Shown here: one piece after another, positions 35,931 through 43,107 of the stretch
Numbering within the stretch: position 1 is the stretch's first letter
How the letters are laid out: the number at the start of each line of letters is the position of its first letter
Origin: Faecalicoccus pleomorphus DSM 20574
GTDB taxonomy: Bacteria > Bacillota_I > Bacilli_A > Erysipelotrichales > Erysipelotrichaceae
Direction: 5' to 3'
Assembly: GCF_000420345.1 (NCBI RefSeq)
Contig: NZ_ATUT01000004.1
Location: forward strand, 1-64,000
DNA length: 64,000 nt
Program-made: the position numbers and the translations under genes
The notes under the pieces: generated by a model
The model's database searches: none
What the model was told of the DNA's origin: nothing
What the model saw: only the letters and a program-made list of their open reading frames with translations

Positions 35931-35931
35931 A

Positions 35932-36357
35932 TTAAAGAATTGGGATATACTTTGTTTCTTCCTCTTCTTTTTTAGCTTGTGTAGGAACCGTGATCTTTAA
36001 TTCACCATTTTCAAAGCTGGCCTTGATATCCTGTTGTCTGACATTATCTCCGACATAGAAACTACGTGAACAAGAACCGCTGAAACGCTCCTGACGAACG
36101 ATGCGTCCCTGATCGTCTTTTTCTTCATTATTAGAGTTTCTTGTTGCGGTTACTTTCAAATAACCATCTTTTAACTCTAACTGAATGTCTTTTTTATTGA
36201 TGCCCGGCACTTCCATATTCAATTCATAATATCCATTCTTTTCGGTAATATCTGTCTTCAATAAATTAGCCGGTGTCTTGGATGCATAATTATCATTAAA
36301 CAAGTCATCAAACAAATCAAATGCTCTATATCCTGGATAGAATTTCATACATATCAC
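35932..36357 (-). CDS. Hsp20/alpha-crystallin small heat shock protein
   Basis: 141 residues. The alpha-crystallin domain covers about residues 32-130 (DITEKNGYYELNMEVPG start, LKDGYLKVTA, RSFYVGD and the FENGELKITVP end). The N-terminal arm starts MICMKFYPGYRAFDLFDDLF; the internal ATG at codon 4 could also be the start. It is an ATP-independent holdase chaperone. Control is visible: two CIRCE-type HrcA operators flank the promoter (36391-36460), so it should be heat-induced by release of HrcA. Confidence 0.94.
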   Translation of the reverse strand: MICMKFYPGYRAFDLFDDLFNDNYASKTPANLLKTDITEKNGYYELNMEVPGINKKDIQLELKDGYLKVTATRNSNNEEKDDQGRIVRQERFSGSCSRSFYVGDNVRQQDIKASFENGELKITVPTQAKKEEEETKYIPIL

Positions 36358-36390
36358 CTCCGCATTAAACGTAATGAATATTCTATCGAG

Positions 36391-36460
36391 TTAGCACTCT
36401 ATTTCTAACTCTGCTAATATTATAGCACGATTTTTAGCACTGTAAAGTAAAAAGTGCTAA
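36391..36460 (-). promoter_or_regulatory. hsp20 promoter with two CIRCE (HrcA) operators
   Basis: CIRCE half-sites TTAGCACTC and CTCTGCTAA (36391-36417, 9-base gap) lie downstream of the -10, and TTAGCACTG / AAGTGCTAA (36434-36460, 9-base gap) overlaps the -35. Between them on the minus strand are TTTACA (36441-36446) and TATAAT (36419-36424), 16 bases apart, with an extended TGC. HrcA bound at either site would block RNA polymerase. Confidence 0.85.
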
Positions 36461-36475
36461 AAAATAAAAATCAGG

Positions 36476-37024
36476 TTACATTTTCACCTGATCTTTAATG
36501 CGAAGGCACAATTTCATTGTCAAATACAACACAAATGCCTCGATAGGAAACATAAGCACATTTTTTAAGATACGTTCACTGACAAGCACCCAGAAAGCAT
36601 TGCCATACATCATAGAAAGCCATAATGAGTTTAAGACAAGATTGACGATCAGTATGACAGATAAACGCGCCAATGCACAACGTATGATCCCTATTTTTTC
36701 CTGCTTATAGAAAAATAGAGAATACAGCACCGCAATCACGACCGCACTGATCATAAACCATGGCTGATAAGGCCCTACCGGACGAAGCATGTAATTGATC
36801 GTATCTAATACAAATGCAGCAATCATATTGGGATAAGGCCCATAAAAATAACAACTGGCTGCGACGGCAATACTTCCAAAAGAGATCTTCAACATCGGTG
36901 TTAATTGAATAGAAAACATATTGAGGATCACATTCAGAGCGCAAAATAAGCTCACGCCAACCAAAACACGTACATCTTTTAAAGATTTCGCATTTTCTTT
37001 AAACATAACAAAGTATTGATTCAT
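36476..37024 (-). CDS. folT: Folate ECF transporter S component
   Basis: 182 residues, about six membrane segments. The FolT pattern is present: ALNVILNMFSIQLTP, LKISFGSIAVA, FYGPYPNMIAAFVLDTINYMLRPVGPY and the aromatic WFMISAVVI stretch. S components bind the vitamin and need the shared EcfA/EcfT energising module encoded elsewhere. Expression is under a tetrahydrofolate riboswitch immediately upstream, which supports the substrate. GGAGG lies 9 bases before the ATG. Confidence 0.93.
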   Translation of the reverse strand: MNQYFVMFKENAKSLKDVRVLVGVSLFCALNVILNMFSIQLTPMLKISFGSIAVAASCYFYGPYPNMIAAFVLDTINYMLRPVGPYQPWFMISAVVIAVLYSLFFYKQEKIGIIRCALARLSVILIVNLVLNSLWLSMMYGNAFWVLVSERILKNVLMFPIEAFVLYLTMKLCLRIKDQVKM

Positions 37025-37083
37025 ATAAAAATACCTCCTTTCCCATCGTGCAATGGAAAAAGAGGCATAGTTTGTCCATTACA

Positions 37084-37180
37084 ACAGCGGGATGCAAAAT
37101 ATGTATCGCAAGAACTCTTTTCGTTTTCAGACCAACTCCCCGTGTCTGAAACACTTAACGCACATATTTTTACTCTGCTA
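37084..37180 (-). promoter_or_regulatory. Tetrahydrofolate (THF) riboswitch
   Basis: Minus-strand RNA with the conserved AGAGTA near the 5' side, GCGTTAAGTG, GGGAGTTG and the closing TTGCATCCCGCTG, the known THF-class I aptamer landmarks and spacing, directly before folT. Downstream, AATGGA and TCCATT form a stem whose loop carries a CCTCTTTT stretch able to pair with the folT SD AAAGGAGG, so control is probably at translation initiation. Confidence 0.9.
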
Positions 37181-37187
37181 TAAAATG

Positions 37188-37215
37188 ATTATACTGCAAT
37201 CCAGGATACATGCAA
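37188..37215 (-). promoter_or_regulatory. Promoter of the folT transcript
   Basis: TTGCAT (37210-37215), 16 bases, TATAAT (37188-37193) on the minus strand; the start lies just before the riboswitch. Confidence 0.7.
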
Positions 37216-37230
37216 TAAAAACAGTAAACT

Positions 37231-37395
37231 TTAATCGTTTTGTTTTCCGTAAATCTTACCGTTTGTCGCATCCACCAGTGTTTGCATATTTAAATTGTCT
37301 TCTTTGGCTAAATCGTAAATCTTGCTCATAGCTTTCAAAAATTCTTCTTCGGATTCATACTGCATAGCCAAACTTTGTAATCGTTTAATACTCAT
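37231..37395 (-). CDS. Small uncharacterised protein, 54 residues, paralogue of its neighbour
   Basis: Starts MSIKRLQSLAMQYESEEEF and ends GKIYGKQND. It is clearly related to the product of 37385-37558: both begin MSI, have a Y-S-E-FLK-MS-Y core at the same spacing and a charged tail. It overlaps the upstream gene by 11 bases, with its ATG inside the other's last codons, so translation is coupled. It lacks a signal peptide and membrane segment. Function unknown. Confidence 0.6.
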   Translation of the reverse strand: MSIKRLQSLAMQYESEEEFLKAMSKIYDLAKEDNLNMQTLVDATNGKIYGKQND

Positions 37396-37558
37396 AACGT
37401 TTTTTCTTTTTCATCCCTTCTACAAATTCATTGGCACGTTTTGTGAATCCATCTTCACCTTGCGTATGACATGCCTTATAAAAATCAGACATATCTTTTA
37501 AAAACTGCTCCTTGCTGTCATAGCCCCAGATCAGGCCGGTAAATATTTGAATACTCAT
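37385..37558 (-). CDS. Small uncharacterised protein, 57 residues
   Basis: Product starts MSIQIFTGLIWGYDSKEQF and ends with a lysine-rich KKKKRYEY. Related to the next small gene (37231-37395) across the N-terminal 30 residues, so the pair is probably a tandem duplication. No SD precedes the ATG at 37556-37558; a TATCTT box ends 6 bases before it and TTTACT lies 17 bases further up, so the mRNA is probably leaderless. No family recognised. Confidence 0.65.
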   Translation of the reverse strand: MSIQIFTGLIWGYDSKEQFLKDMSDFYKACHTQGEDGFTKRANEFVEGMKKKKRYEY

Positions 37559-37629
37559 GTTTATAAGATACAAAGAACAACATACAAAGTAAAGACATAT
37601 GCACCATAGGCTTTACATGGCAGCCCATA

Positions 37630-37663
37630 ATAAAAAGCGCATTCTTAATAAATACGCTTTTTA
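37630..37663. terminator. Bidirectional terminator after the repeat surface protein gene
   Basis: AAAAAGCG (37632-37639) pairs with CGCTTTTT (37655-37662), with further AT pairs inside. Confidence 0.8.
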
Positions 37664-37700
37664 TACTGATTTTAATTTTTAGTCATTTAATGAGTAAAAA

Positions 37701-39245
37701 TTATTTTCTGTTTTTACGACGAAGTAATGCGATCATTCCACCTAATGCAACACTCATTGTTCCAAAGATTCCGGCTAATGGCATCGCAACACCTGTATCA
37801 ACGCCCTTATCTTCTTTCTTGGAATCTTCCTTTGCATTTGTCTTTTCTTCGTCTTCTTTACCTTCGTTTTTGTCTTCAACAGCTTTTACTTTAACGAAGA
37901 CTTCAGCGTTCTGACCGTATTCAACATCTAAAGATAATGAATCTTCATCCTCAACCAATTCATAACCCTTAGGCGCTTTCAAGTCAACAGTGAAAGTATG
38001 CACTTCGCCTTTTACACCGTCAGCTGTATAGGCCTCATCTTCGCCAACAACTTCATTTGTACCTTCTTTTACATATTTGACAACCAATGTGGCTGTATCT
38101 TGTTCTACTTCATGAGTCTGAACTTTATGTAAAGTAATAGTATATGGGTTATTGGCATCCACAAAGAAATCTCCGGTTTGAATCAATTCATAGCCTTCCG
38201 GCAACTGTAATTCGGAATAGTTGGCAATTCCATCATCATCTAAGTCAACGAAATAGTCTCCGCCACCTAAGTTGTTTCCTTCTTCATCAACGAATGTAAC
38301 ATTGATGATCGTTCCTTCTACTTCTTTCTTCAATGTGATTTCATAGTCTTTATTTGCATCCACAAAGAAATCACCGGTTTCTGTCAAATTGTATCCTTCC
38401 GGCAACTGCAGTTCAGAATAGTTGGCAATTCCGTCACCATCTTCATCTACAAAGTAGTCTCCGCCACCCAGGGCTTTTCCACCTGTGCTCTTATAAGTCA
38501 CGTGGATGATTGTACTTGCAGCTTTTACAACTTTAGCCTGATATGATCCACCGGCTACTACATAGAAATCACCGGCTTCGGCTAATTTATAACCTTCCGG
38601 TACATATTCATTCAATACAGATAAATTCTGTACACCGGCAGGTAAGAAATAATCACCGCCGCCTACCGCATTTCCGGCCGCATCCACAAACTGTACATTT
38701 GTGATTACATTCTCTACTTCTTCAACAGCTTTATTAACTTTTGCCTGATAAACCCCACCGGCTTCCACATAGAAATCACCGGCTTCAGCCAACGTATAGC
38801 CTTCTGGTACATACTGACTCAAAATGGATAAATTCTGTACACCGGCAGGTAAGAAATAATTTCCACCACCTGCATAGTTTCCGTCTGCATCAATAAATTG
38901 TACACTGGCAATAACAGTAGCAGTTTCTTCTACAGCTTCTTTAGCCCGGACTGTAACCGGAATAATGTCAGCAGAGCTCACAACAGTAAATGAGCCATCA
39001 CTAACCAATTCATATCCCTGTGGCAAAGTCAGTTCAGAAAACTGATGAGCTCCTGTTGTCAGATTTACAGTCGTTGTTTGAACCACTGTACCATCAGCCA
39101 ATACGAACTCAATCTGCTGCAGGATTTGTTTTTCTTCTGCAGCTGGCTGCGTTCCTTCTGCATTGGCCACCAAAGGTGCTGCGACTGCAGGGATCATTGT
39201 CACTGCGACAAGACCGGATAATGCACTCTTAGTTATTTTTTTCAT
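37701..39245 (-). CDS. Repeat-bearing cell-surface protein with C-terminal membrane anchor
   Basis: 514 residues: signal peptide ending near ANA (about residue 29), a leading MucBP/Big-like unit, four tandem units of about 65-70 residues each with GGG(D/N)YF and LPEGY...GDF(F/Y)V, a threonine-rich domain, an acidic KED-rich spacer, and the end VDTGVAMPLAGIF followed by a membrane segment and RRKNRK. The VDTG motif is a divergent LPXTG-like position; whether sortase uses it is unknown. Units 3 and 4 carry DxDxDG loops (see repeats). Start ATG at 39243-39245 with AGGAG 8 bases upstream; an earlier TTG overlaps that SD. Monocistronic. Probable adhesin; function inferred. Confidence 0.85.
   Translation of the reverse strand: MKKITKSALSGLVAVTMIPAVAAPLVANAEGTQPAAEEKQILQQIEFVLADGTVVQTTTVNLTTGAHQFSELTLPQGYELVSDGSFTVVSSADIIPVTVRAKEAVEETATVIASVQFIDADGNYAGGGNYFLPAGVQNLSILSQYVPEGYTLAEAGDFYVEAGGVYQAKVNKAVEEVENVITNVQFVDAAGNAVGGGDYFLPAGVQNLSVLNEYVPEGYKLAEAGDFYVVAGGSYQAKVVKAASTIIHVTYKSTGGKALGGGDYFVDEDGDGIANYSELQLPEGYNLTETGDFFVDANKDYEITLKKEVEGTIINVTFVDEEGNNLGGGDYFVDLDDDGIANYSELQLPEGYELIQTGDFFVDANNPYTITLHKVQTHEVEQDTATLVVKYVKEGTNEVVGEDEAYTADGVKGEVHTFTVDLKAPKGYELVEDEDSLSLDVEYGQNAEVFVKVKAVEDKNEGKEDEEKTNAKEDSKKEDKGVDTGVAMPLAGIFGTMSVALGGMIALLRRKNRK
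38115..38945 (-). repeat. Four tandem coding repeats of about 200 bases
   Basis: Units 1 and 2 (near 38945-38535) share the AGVQNLSVLNEYVPEGY core; units 3 and 4 (near 38520-38115) replace it by DGIANYSELQLPEGY. Nucleotide identity inside each pair is high, so recent duplication is likely. Units 3 and 4 contain DEDGDGIANYSE and DLDDDGIANYSE, 12-residue stretches with acidic residues at positions 1, 3, 5 and 12 like a calcium-binding EF loop. Confidence 0.8.
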
Positions 39246-39327
39246 TTTCACATCTCCTAATTTTTTCAAGTTTGCTTTTTTTGTACAAAAAAAATAACTT
39301 TATGACCCATATTTAATATAAGTCACA

Positions 39328-39356
39328 TAAATAGCGCCCCCGTATGCAAAAGTCAA
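39328..39356 (-). promoter_or_regulatory. Promoter of the repeat surface protein gene
   Basis: TTGACT (39351-39356), 17 bases, TATTTA (39328-39333) on the minus strand. The leader contains a perfect 18-base AT palindrome at 39276-39293 around GTAC. Confidence 0.55.
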
Positions 39357-39455
39357 CTAGAAGTTATTATTTTGTTACAGAAAACAATCTCAAAGTTTTA
39401 GTTATCGTATAAAAACGCTCTGTACATAATTTGAATCTTCATCGTCTAAACATCA

Positions 39456-39516
39456 AAAAAAGCAGAGTTTTTTACCTTTTATTTCATCAGGTATACAAAC
39501 TCTACTCGCTTTTCTT
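39456..39516 (-). terminator. Terminator of the SPFH gene
   Basis: AGAGTTT and AAACTCT pair, with a TACC/GGTA part inside the loop, and seven T follow on the minus strand. Confidence 0.7.
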
Positions 39517-39538
39517 TTCTCAATTTTAAAAGGGGTCT

Positions 39539-40444
39539 CTACTTTGTTGGATTCTCTTCGATCGGTGTCTTTAACATCTCCGCAAAGATAGATTGCCTTG
39601 TCGTGCTCTCGGCAACCGATGTTGGAACAATGATCTTTGTCGCCTTGCCATCTGCTACTTTTTGTAAGGCATCAAATGATTTCAACTGAACGACGCGTGC
39701 ATCTACATTAGCTTCTTTTAACCGTTTCAGACCTTCCGATTCCGCATTGTATGTCAATTCGATAGCTTTGGCCTTACCTTGGGCAATCGCAATGTCCGCA
39801 TCACGTTTGGCCTGAGCACGTTTGATCATAGCCTGGGCTTCTCCATCGGCTTTTTTGATTTCCGATTCCTGGAAAGCTTCTGCCTGTAAGATCTTCTCAC
39901 GTTTTTCTCGTTCTGCCTTCATCTGCTTTTCCATGGCATTTTTAATCTCTGTTGGCGGATCAATGTTTTTTAATTCTACACGGCTGACATTGATACCCCA
40001 TGGATCGGTAGCTTCATCCAAGATGTCTTTTAACTTCACATTGATCGTATCACGGGATGTCAAAGCTTCATCCAAGGTCATATCCCCAATCAAGTTACGA
40101 AGCGTAGTAGCCGCTAAATTTTCCAGGGCGAATAAAGGATTGGCTGCTCCATAGGCAAAAAGCTTTGAATCAAAGATTTTGAAATAAACAACCGTATCTA
40201 CATAGATAGAAACATTATCCTTTGTGATAACGGACTGTGGTTCAAAATCCGCACATTGCTCCTTTGAAGTGGCTTTACAGGCAACTCTTTCAAAGAATGG
40301 AATCAAGAAATGAATACCTGCACTCCATGTCGTCTTGTATCTTCCTAAAAATTCAATAACATACTCTTCGGTCTGCGGCACAATACGCACTGTATAAAAT
40401 ATACAAATGCCAACAATGATCAAAATCGGTATCAATATAAACAT
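39539..40444 (-). CDS. SPFH domain (stomatin/HflK-like) membrane protein
   Basis: 301 residues. One N-terminal membrane segment (residues 2-22), then the SPFH/band-7 domain (about 22-200) with VPQTEEYVIEFLGRY, and a coiled-coil, A/K/E-rich helix (about 170-250) followed by a short tail. Such proteins form membrane ring assemblies or scaffolds. GAGGAG precedes the ATG. The 81-residue membrane protein gene lies 12 bases upstream and is probably cotranscribed. A second SPFH gene occurs at 51544. Confidence 0.9.
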   Translation of the reverse strand: MFILIPILIIVGICIFYTVRIVPQTEEYVIEFLGRYKTTWSAGIHFLIPFFERVACKATSKEQCADFEPQSVITKDNVSIYVDTVVYFKIFDSKLFAYGAANPLFALENLAATTLRNLIGDMTLDEALTSRDTINVKLKDILDEATDPWGINVSRVELKNIDPPTEIKNAMEKQMKAEREKREKILQAEAFQESEIKKADGEAQAMIKRAQAKRDADIAIAQGKAKAIELTYNAESEGLKRLKEANVDARVVQLKSFDALQKVADGKATKIIVPTSVAESTTRQSIFAEMLKTPIEENPTK

Positions 40445-40456
40445 AATAGCTCCTCT

Positions 40457-40702
40457 CTATCCATTTCCAAATACGAACACGATCAGAAAACTCAAAATGC
40501 AGATCATCACTACCATGGCCAAAACCATGATCAGCTTGTTTTTATCAGACATTCGAGAATCCTTTCGCCATTTTTGAACGGTTGTCCGATGCTTAAATAC
40601 ATGGCTTTGATAACGCATCTTTTTGGCATTGTCATACCCATAGAGTGGCTTCCCATTCAAAATCGTTCCTTTGTTTTTACTGGACTGTCCATTCAGGTTC
40701 AT
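40457..40702 (-). CDS. Small single-span membrane protein next to the SPFH gene
   Basis: 81 residues: a polar, basic N-terminal half (about 1-54) and a C-terminal membrane segment (about 56-78, IMVLAMVVMICILSFLIVFV). AGGAGAG lies just before the ATG. It ends 12 bases before the SPFH start. SPFH genes often have a small membrane partner (for example NfeD), but this protein is not NfeD-like. Function unknown. Confidence 0.75.
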   Translation of the reverse strand: MNLNGQSSKNKGTILNGKPLYGYDNAKKMRYQSHVFKHRTTVQKWRKDSRMSDKNKLIMVLAMVVMICILSFLIVFVFGNG

Positions 40703-40786
40703 ATGCTCTCCTCTACTTTGATTTCATTGTAGCACAGTTTAGGTTAAGAAATTCTATAGGCTTTATAAATTTATGTTAATTTTGAA

Positions 40787-41497
40787 TTAAGATTCCTCAT
40801 CTACCTTCAACATGCGATAGCCTACACCGATATGCGTTTGAATATAACGTGTGGAAGAACCTTTAGGTTCGATCTTTCTGCGCAAGGTAGCCATAAAAAC
40901 ACGTAAAGAGGCCACATCACTTTCCCAGCATGTTCCCCAGATTGCCTGGGTAATATATTTATGCGTCAATACTTTTCCCATATTTCGTGATAACAGGCAA
41001 AGCAGTTTATATTCGATCGGCGTCAAATGCAGCTCTTCGTCTTTTAAATAGGCACATCCTGCCGCATAATCAATATGAAGATCTCCATTGGTAAAGCTGG
41101 AGGCTTCACTGAGCGATGCATTCTGCAGGATAGAAAGTCTTCTTTGTGTGGCACGAAGTCTGGCCAACAATTCTTCCACGGAAAAAGGCTTGGTCAGATA
41201 ATCATCAGCCCCGGCATCCAACGCTTCGATCTTATCGCTATCTTCACTTCGCGCACTGACAACGATGATCGGCATATTGGACCAGGAACGCACCTTTTTG
41301 ATGATTTCCACTCCATCCATATCCGGTAATCCCAAATCTAATAAGATCACATCCGGATTATGACTGGAAGCCTCTAAGATGGCCTCCTGCCCATCTTTGG
41401 CACTCAAATACTGATATCCGTGTGCCTGAAGGGTCGTCACGATCAAATTCTTTACAGATATATCATCTTCTACTACTAGTATTTTCATCTTGTTCAT
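40787..41497 (-). CDS. kdpE: Response regulator, OmpR/KdpE type
   Basis: 236 residues. Receiver domain (1-115) with acidic pair DD near 11, phosphoacceptor D54 in LLDLGLPDMDG and K near 104; winged-helix DNA-binding domain (about 135-232) with TPIEYKLLCLLSRN and TLRRKIEP. Best fit is the KdpE subgroup because it is cotranscribed with a KdpD-like kinase. It overlaps the kinase gene by 4 bases. Target genes unknown, as no kdpFABC is nearby. Confidence 0.88.
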   Translation of the reverse strand: MNKMKILVVEDDISVKNLIVTTLQAHGYQYLSAKDGQEAILEASSHNPDVILLDLGLPDMDGVEIIKKVRSWSNMPIIVVSARSEDSDKIEALDAGADDYLTKPFSVEELLARLRATQRRLSILQNASLSEASSFTNGDLHIDYAAGCAYLKDEELHLTPIEYKLLCLLSRNMGKVLTHKYITQAIWGTCWESDVASLRVFMATLRRKIEPKGSSTRYIQTHIGVGYRMLKVDEES

Positions 41498-43020
41498 TGT
41501 ATTCCTCCTGCTGGCAATGTAAATGTGAATATGGCCCCATGTGGCACGTTATCTTCCACTTTGATCGTTCCATGATGCGCCTGAATCACATTTTGACAAA
41601 GCGCTAATCCAAGACCTAAGCTTCTTCTTGAATCCGCAATTTTGTCTGCCCCTGTATAAAACATTTCAAAAATCTTTTCTTTCTTTTCATCCGGAATGCC
41701 CGGTCCATCATCTTTGATCCTTACCTCAACTTGTTTATCGTTGGTACAAGTTTCGATTTGAATACTGGAACCAGGTGGTGTATATTTGATCGCATTGTTG
41801 ATCAAGTTCACCAGGACCTGCACGATCAGACGCGAATCCATCTTCGCCACTGTGATCGCATCCTTGGTCAAAAATTCAATCGAATGTTCTTTTTCATGTC
41901 TGTCGATCCGATTCAACGCTTCATCAATCACGTCTTCGATCACATCATCACTAATATGAAGGTCCAAACCACCCTCTTCCAAGCGTGTAATGGCCAAAAG
42001 GTTTTCCACTAAATCGATCAACCATTTGGAATCATCATAAATATCCGTATAAATATTATGGCGAACAGAATCGTCTAAAAGCGCCTCATGATTTAAAAGA
42101 TTACTGGCATTGCCGTAGATCGAAGTCAACGGTGTTCTAAGATCATGCGAGATCATTCGCAATAAGTTGGAACGCAGGCGCTCATTTTCAGCCAATATGG
42201 CCGCTTCCTCTTTTTCTTTTAAAATCTTCAGATTCTTTAAAGCCATGGCCGATTCCCCCAAAATCGACAACAAAATATTTTCTTCGAAGGAATCAATCTG
42301 CTCCTTTAAAGTTTCTATCCCGGCAATCCCAAAATAACTGTCATCCATATGAATCGGCGCGTACACACCATGTTCAGAGGCGATCAAACCGGCATAGGCT
42401 CCCTTTTTCAGCACTTTATCTACGACATTTTTCTCATTTTTATATAACATATCCTGCGAGATCGTCCCATATGTGATCGAAGGCTGCAGGTTTCCATCCT
42501 GTATCGGATAAATGATGATCCCTGTATTCATCAGCTTATGAAGCTGTACCGCCGTACAGGAAAAAACCTGTGATGCATCCTTAGCCTTGGAAAGCTGTTG
42601 GCTGGTATTAAATAACACCTGTGCGCTGTAAGCATCCTGTGAATACATACGCGCATGATTCTTTAACTGAATCGCCAAAGCACCGGCTAAAAAGGAGGCC
42701 GCAAAAAAGATCAAAAAAGTGGCAATGTGATTCTTATTATAGGCCTGAAAAGTAAATTGTGGATAGGTGAACAAATAATTAAAGCTCAACACGCTGACAA
42801 TAGAAAAGATCACACAATATAAACGATGACTTGTCAGTATCGCAAGGATCATCACGCCCAAAAGATACAACAATATGATCGTCGCATCGTCTAACCCCAT
42901 TCGATAAAACAAGCTGCCGATCCCGCTGACCACCAACAACATCAAAAGTGTCATCGATAAGTTATACAATACATTTTTCTTTGTATTTAAAAAATGATAC
43001 ATCTTATTTTTTCGATTCAT
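41494..43020 (-). CDS. kdpD: KdpD-like sensor histidine kinase lacking the N-terminal sensor domains
   Basis: 508 residues. The protein starts at the four-helix DUF4118 membrane region of KdpD (about 20-115), then a GAF-like region (130-260), HisKA with H292 in SHDLRTPLTS and an HATPase domain with N-box LINNAIKYTP, DDGPGIP and GLGLALC. The N-terminal KdpD/USP cytoplasmic domain of about 400 residues present in full-length KdpD is missing. No SD; TAAAAT preceded by TGG lies 6 bases before the ATG, so the mRNA is probably leaderless. It overlaps kdpE by 4 bases. Confidence 0.83.
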   Translation of the reverse strand: MNRKNKMYHFLNTKKNVLYNLSMTLLMLLVVSGIGSLFYRMGLDDATIILLYLLGVMILAILTSHRLYCVIFSIVSVLSFNYLFTYPQFTFQAYNKNHIATFLIFFAASFLAGALAIQLKNHARMYSQDAYSAQVLFNTSQQLSKAKDASQVFSCTAVQLHKLMNTGIIIYPIQDGNLQPSITYGTISQDMLYKNEKNVVDKVLKKGAYAGLIASEHGVYAPIHMDDSYFGIAGIETLKEQIDSFEENILLSILGESAMALKNLKILKEKEEAAILAENERLRSNLLRMISHDLRTPLTSIYGNASNLLNHEALLDDSVRHNIYTDIYDDSKWLIDLVENLLAITRLEEGGLDLHISDDVIEDVIDEALNRIDRHEKEHSIEFLTKDAITVAKMDSRLIVQVLVNLINNAIKYTPPGSSIQIETCTNDKQVEVRIKDDGPGIPDEKKEKIFEMFYTGADKIADSRRSLGLGLALCQNVIQAHHGTIKVEDNVPHGAIFTFTLPAGGIQ

Positions 43021-43026
43021 ATCATC

Positions 43027-43101
43027 ATTTTACCAAAAAATTAAATCCTGCGAGCAGTTTTCTTACAGCACATTTTTATTCCTTCGTTTTTACGATATAA
43101 T
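43027..43101. promoter_or_regulatory. Divergent leaderless promoters for kdpD-kdpE and addBA
   Basis: Minus strand: TAAAAT (43027-43032), extended by TGG, ends 6 bases before the kdpD ATG. Plus strand: TATAAT (43096-43101) ends 6 bases before the addB ATG, with TTTTTA 17 bases upstream. Neither start has an SD. Confidence 0.6.
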
Positions 43102-43107
43102 GAAACC

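Noticed and set aside
38115-38945. CRISPR array
   Set aside because: The repeats are in-frame protein repeats about 200 bases long within a coding gene, not short repeats with unique spacers. No CRISPR array is seen anywhere in the window.
39276-39293. AT palindrome as terminator
   Set aside because: It is a symmetric AT stretch within the leader of the surface protein gene and has no GC-stem.
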